Source: Paludibacter sp. (GTDB taxonomy: Bacteria > Bacteroidota > Bacteroidia > Bacteroidales > Paludibacteraceae). Taken from it: a DNA stretch of 8,611 nucleotides. The stretch is from positions 1 through 8,611 of the forward strand of contig JAQTOL010000117.1 in assembly GCA_028748945.1 (NCBI GenBank). Reading direction: 5' to 3'. The position numbers were made by a program, and so were the translations under genes. This document shows positions 5,692 to 8,611 of the stretch, in pieces; the stretch's first letter is position 1; each line of letters begins with the position of its first letter. The notes below the pieces were generated by a model, which was not told the origin of the DNA, searched no databases, and was given only the letters and a program-made list of their open reading frames with translations.

Positions 5692-6498
5692 TTATTTCAT
5701 AATTTTTCTATTTTCTGATTCTTGCAGAATTCTCATCTGCTGAATAGCAATCCGGTTTAATCTGATCAGCCTTTCGGATTGAGTAACACCCTCATTTATA
5801 AATACGGCATTAATATTTTCCATATTTGAAAGACAGATTAATTCATTGATCGAAGCATAATCCCGGATATTGCCTTTTAAACCGGGATTCCCCTCACGCC
5901 ATTGTTTTGCCGTCATACCAAATAAAGCAACATTCAATACATCAGCCTCATTGGCATAAACCATTGAGATTTGTAGTTGCGTCAGTTTCGTTGGAACAAG
6001 ATTTTGTTGTATGGCATCTGTGTGAATATGGTAGTTTATTTTTGCCAGTTCCCGTTTGGCCGACCAACCAAACTTTAATTGCTCAGCCTCTTTAAGTCTT
6101 TGAAACTCTTTTATGACATACAGTTCAAATTCTACAGAAATCCAACTTGCAAATTTAAATGCAATATCTTTATGAGCAAAAGTTCCTCCATAGCGTCCTG
6201 ATTTCGATATAATCCCGATCGCATTTGTTGATTGTATCCATTTTTGTGGAGATAATACAAAAGCATTTAAACCGGCTTCTTTTTTAAACCCCTCGAATTC
6301 GAGGGGTTTAAAATTCGGGTTATACAAGTTTTCCCAAATCCCAAGATATTCGATTGTATTTCTGTTGCGCATCCAGTTTCCAATAACAGCATTTGTATCA
6401 GTTGTTTTATACCTTGCAATATCAGTCAACGAAATGAAATCCTCATTATTAACAAGAATTACACTTACTTCCGTATCTTTTACCGTAATTTTTGCCAT
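5692..6498 (-). CDS. KilA-N domain protein (putative DNA-binding)
   Basis: The 268 residues resemble the chromosomal KilA-N proteins common in Bacteroidota, whose function is unknown to me. The N-terminal part has FISLTDIARYK (21-31), NWMRNRNTIEYLGIWE (41-56), NPNFKPLEFEGFKKEAGLN (60-78), the core SPQKWIQSTNAIGI (83-96), then GRYGGTFAHKDIAFKFASWI (101-120) and EFELYVIKEFQRLK (123-136), the typical KilA-N ending. The C-terminal half (about 145-268) is also conserved in this subgroup (YANEADVLNVALFGMTAKQW, 181-200) and ends in a helical region. KilA-N is a DNA-binding fold found in phage, virus and bacterial proteins, so a DNA-binding role is inferred from the family. No toxin, recombinase or other phage gene is nearby. 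A 32-bp perfect palindrome lies in codons 62-73. The gene is divergent from the ABC-F gene and 25 nt upstream of rubrerythrin. Confidence 0.85.
   Translation of the reverse strand: MAKITVKDTEVSVILVNNEDFISLTDIARYKTTDTNAVIGNWMRNRNTIEYLGIWENLYNPNFKPLEFEGFKKEAGLNAFVLSPQKWIQSTNAIGIISKSGRYGGTFAHKDIAFKFASWISVEFELYVIKEFQRLKEAEQLKFGWSAKRELAKINYHIHTDAIQQNLVPTKLTQLQISMVYANEADVLNVALFGMTAKQWREGNPGLKGNIRDYASINELICLSNMENINAVFINEGVTQSERLIRLNRIAIQQMRILQESENRKIMK
6282..6313. repeat. 32-bp perfect palindrome inside the KilA-N gene
   Basis: Bases 6282-6297 are the exact reverse complement of 6298-6313, with GAATTC at the centre and TTTAAA toward each end; the symmetry stops at a T-T pair at 6281/6314. In the gene it covers codons 62-73, including FKPLEFEGFK. 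The codon register is itself symmetric, so the opposite strand would encode the same ten residues. It could act as an operator, an RNA hairpin or a spreading palindromic repeat, or be accidental. Confidence 0.9.
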
Positions 6499-6536
6499 AC
6501 TATCTGAAATTCTGAATCAGGCATTATTTAAGCTTC

Positions 6537-6565
6537 CAAAGTTACACATTTACGTTTGAAACAAA
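6537..6565 (-). promoter_or_regulatory. Possible promoter of the KilA-N gene (and rubrerythrin)
   Basis: The minus strand reads TAACTTTG at 6537-6544, matching TAnnTTTG, with TTTG (6562-6565) 17 nt upstream, slightly closer than ideal. Transcription would start near 6531, about 32 nt before the KilA-N ATG. It is the only good match in this direction in the divergent gap. Confidence 0.5.
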
Positions 6566-6602
6566 AATAAATCAATGCATTATTTCGATTAAAAGGTATG
6601 AA

Positions 6603-6633
6603 TTGTATCGTCCTTTTTAATTCCGTATCTTTG
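6603..6633 (+). promoter_or_regulatory. Promoter of the ABC-F gene
   Basis: TATCTTTG at 6626-6633 matches the Bacteroidota -7 consensus exactly and equals the rpsO and waaA elements. A partial -33 element (TTG, 6603-6605) sits 20 nt upstream. Transcription should start near 6639, leaving a leader of about 35 nt. It is separated from the divergent KilA-N promoter by about 40 nt. Confidence 0.65.
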
Positions 6634-6674
6634 CAGTATCAAATTTCAACCGACTACAAACTCCCAATTAAATT

Positions 6675-8591
6675 ATGATCAGTTACCTGCAGGTGGAAAA
6701 TCTCACCAAATCATTTGGCGACAATCTGCTTTTTGAAAATATTTCTTTCGGCATATCCGACAATCAACGCATGGCGCTGATTGCTAAAAACGGAACCGGA
6801 AAAACCACTTTATTGAATATCATTGCCGGACTGGAAGATTATCAGGGCGGTTCTATTTCGTTCCGCCGCGATTTACGGGTGGGATATTTAAATCAGGATC
6901 CCGATTTTCCGAAAGAATTATCGGTGCTGGATGCCTGCCTTCAAACGGATAATGATGCTGTAAGAACGATTGCCGCCTACGAGCATTGCATGATGTCGCA
7001 AAATCATGATGGGTTGGACGAAATTCTGAGCCAAATGGATCTGCACAAGGCCTGGGATTACGAAACCCGTATCAAACAGATTCTTGGAAAATTAAAAATC
7101 ACCAACTATGAACAATTAATCGGGGAACTATCCGGCGGGCAGTTGAAAAGGGTGGCACTGGCGAATGTACTTATTGCCGAACCCGACTTATTGATACTCG
7201 ATGAGCCAACCAATCACCTCGACCTGGAAATGATCGAATGGCTGGAAGATTTTTTGAAACGTTCCAAGATGGCTTTACTGATGGTGACTCACGACCGTTA
7301 TTTTCTGGATCGCGTATGTACTAACATTTTGGAAATTGACCATCAGTCCATGTTTCAATACAATGGCAATTACAGTTATTACCTGGAAAAACGTCAGGAG
7401 CGAATTGAAAACTGGAATTCCGAGAGTGAACGTACTGTCAATTTATACAAAAAAGAACTGGAATGGATGCGCCGTCAACCACAGGCACGTGCGCACAAAG
7501 CCAAATCGCGTCAGGAAAGTTTTTACGAGATTGAAGAACGCGCCAAACAGCGCCGCAACAACGACAAAGTGCAACTGGATGTGAAAGCCAGTTACCTGGG
7601 TTCTAAAATTTTCGAAGCAAAATATATTTGCAAAGCATACGGAGATTTGAAGATTCTCGATAATTTCTATTATAACTTTGCCCGCTACGAGAAAATGGGT
7701 ATCGTCGGGAAAAACGGAACAGGTAAATCGACTTTTCTGAAGATGCTACTGGGCGAAGTAAAACCCGACAGCGGAAGCTTTGATGTAGGCGAAACGGTGG
7801 TTTTCGGTTATTACAGTCAGGACGGACTGGCATTCGACGAACAAATGAAAGTGATTGACGTTGTGCAGGATATCGCCGAAGTGGTGGATTTGGGCAACGG
7901 AAAAAAAATGACGGCTTCTCAATTTCTGCAATACTTCCTGTTTACTCCAGAAACACAATACAATTACGTTTACAAACTCAGCGGTGGCGAAAAACGCCGC
8001 TTGCACCTTTGTACGGTTTTAATGCGCAACCCTAACTTTCTGGTACTCGATGAGCCGACTAACGACCTGGACATTGTGACATTAAACATACTGGAAGAAT
8101 ACCTGCAATCCTTTAAAGGATGTGTGATCGTGGTGAGTCACGACCGTTACTTTATGGATAAAGTGGTGGATCACCTCATGGTTTTCAAAGGCGATGCCGA
8201 ACTGAAAGACTTCCCTGGCAACTACACCGATTACCGCGAATGGAACGAATTGCTGGAAGAACAGGAAAAGGATGAGAAAAAGAAGAGCAAAGAACCAAGA
8301 ACCAAGAGTCAGGAACCAGGAACCAAGAGCCAGGATACAAAAAACCAGAAAATAGAAGCAAAACCTCAAGACATAGAACGAAAAAAATTATCTTTTAAAG
8401 AAAAACAGGAATTTGAAGCGTTGGAAAAAGAAATTGCCGGACTGGAAACTGAAAAAGCAGAAATTGAAGCGCAATTATCTACCGGTGAATTGAACAGTGA
8501 TGAAATTATTGCCGCCTCACAACGTCATGCTGAAGTCAATAATTTGATTGATGAAAAAACCATGCGCTGGCTGGAATTATGTGAGGTTTAA
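6675..8591 (+). CDS. uup: ABC-F family ATPase, Uup type
   Basis: A soluble double-ATPase ABC protein without membrane domains; ABC-F proteins act on the ribosome, and E. coli Uup is linked to ribosome function and also binds DNA. The 638 residues match Uup length. Domain 1 has Walker A AKNGTGKT (37-44; Ala replaces the usual first Gly), signature LSGGQ (152-156), Walker B LLILDEPTNHLD (172-183) and His206. A charged linker (about 235-305, RRQPQARAHKAKSR at 267-280) corresponds to the family's tRNA-facing P-site motif. Domain 2 has GKNGTGKS (345-352), LSGGE (435-439), FLVLDEPTND (455-464) and His489. Both catalytic glutamates (177, 460) are present. A lysine/glutamine-rich spacer (about 530-570) with a 7-residue repeat leads to a C-terminal coiled coil (571-637) typical of Uup. 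Antibiotic resistance is not suggested, since this is the housekeeping Uup architecture. Confidence 0.93.
   Translation: MISYLQVENLTKSFGDNLLFENISFGISDNQRMALIAKNGTGKTTLLNIIAGLEDYQGGSISFRRDLRVGYLNQDPDFPKELSVLDACLQTDNDAVRTIAAYEHCMMSQNHDGLDEILSQMDLHKAWDYETRIKQILGKLKITNYEQLIGELSGGQLKRVALANVLIAEPDLLILDEPTNHLDLEMIEWLEDFLKRSKMALLMVTHDRYFLDRVCTNILEIDHQSMFQYNGNYSYYLEKRQERIENWNSESERTVNLYKKELEWMRRQPQARAHKAKSRQESFYEIEERAKQRRNNDKVQLDVKASYLGSKIFEAKYICKAYGDLKILDNFYYNFARYEKMGIVGKNGTGKSTFLKMLLGEVKPDSGSFDVGETVVFGYYSQDGLAFDEQMKVIDVVQDIAEVVDLGNGKKMTASQFLQYFLFTPETQYNYVYKLSGGEKRRLHLCTVLMRNPNFLVLDEPTNDLDIVTLNILEEYLQSFKGCVIVVSHDRYFMDKVVDHLMVFKGDAELKDFPGNYTDYREWNELLEEQEKDEKKKSKEPRTKSQEPGTKSQDTKNQKIEAKPQDIERKKLSFKEKQEFEALEKEIAGLETEKAEIEAQLSTGELNSDEIIAASQRHAEVNNLIDEKTMRWLELCEV
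8292..8333 (+). repeat. 21-bp tandem repeat in the ABC-F C-terminal linker
   Basis: Two adjacent 21-bp units (8292-8312 and 8313-8333) differ at 2 positions, and each is itself built from smaller GAACCA(A/G) blocks. They are in frame and encode EPRTKSQ then EPGTKSQ (residues 540-553), followed by a degenerate third copy DTKNQK. The DNA resembles simple AACCAAGA-type repeats I recall from between genes in Bacteroidota. It lies in a spacer that should tolerate length change. Confidence 0.85.
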
Positions 8592-8611
8592 ATACTCCTA
8601 ACCCCTGAAGG

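Noticed and set aside
5692..6498. KilA-N gene as a sign of a prophage or toxin-antitoxin unit
   Set aside because: No integrase, phage structural gene, toxin partner or attachment repeats are nearby, and the neighbours are housekeeping genes on both sides.
8082..8369. Minus-strand open frame with LGSWFLTLGSWFF repeats, resembling a membrane protein
   Set aside because: It is the antisense of the ABC-F gene; the apparent repeats are the reverse complement of the 21-bp coding repeat.
6675..8591. ABC-F protein as an antibiotic-resistance factor
   Set aside because: Length, linker and C-terminal coiled coil fit the housekeeping Uup group rather than ribosome-protection resistance proteins.

Overview
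The window reads as a piece of a Bacteroidota chromosome, most likely Bacteroidales or a close relative. The main reasons are Bacteroidota-type promoters (TTTG, about 19 nt, TAnnTTTG) ahead of several genes, no clear Shine-Dalgarno sequences before the start codons, an AT-rich sequence, a Bacteroidota-type KilA-N protein and an anaerobe-type rubrerythrin. It is a housekeeping region. I found no RNA gene, CRISPR array, insertion sequence or phage module.

Layout. Bases 3-278 (+) are the 3' end of a gene I do not recognise, closed by a hairpin at 295-327. It converges on a long run of minus-strand genes. Read in their own direction these are: a KilA-N domain protein (6498-5692); rubrerythrin (5666-5091), ended by a hairpin terminator; mnmD (4951-4289, shorter than the longest open frame) with a PAP2 phosphatase 11 nt behind it (4277-3633); rpsO (3514-3245) with its own near-perfect promoter and terminator; and waaA (3029-1767) followed by hisS (1697-339). 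On the right, an ABC-F ATPase of the Uup type (6675-8591, +) diverges from the KilA-N gene. No gene-free stretch exceeds 300 bases; the longest are 3030-3244 and 6499-6674, and both hold promoters.

How the genes work together. Translation is the main theme: HisRS charges tRNA-His, S15 is a 30S protein, MnmD finishes the wobble uridine modification of some tRNAs, and Uup-type ABC-F proteins act on ribosomes. WaaA and the PAP2 protein belong to envelope and lipid metabolism. Rubrerythrin removes peroxide and fits an anaerobic or microaerophilic life. Inferred transcription units are KilA-N plus rubrerythrin, mnmD plus PAP2, rpsO, waaA plus hisS, and the ABC-F gene alone.

The less ordinary points are small-scale. 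There is a 32-bp perfect palindrome in codon register inside the KilA-N gene. A terminator and a promoter are packed into what would otherwise be the N-terminus of mnmD. A 21-bp tandem repeat lies in the C-terminal linker of the ABC-F protein. A-T-rich repeats surround the rubrerythrin terminator. I see no convincing undescribed multi-gene system.
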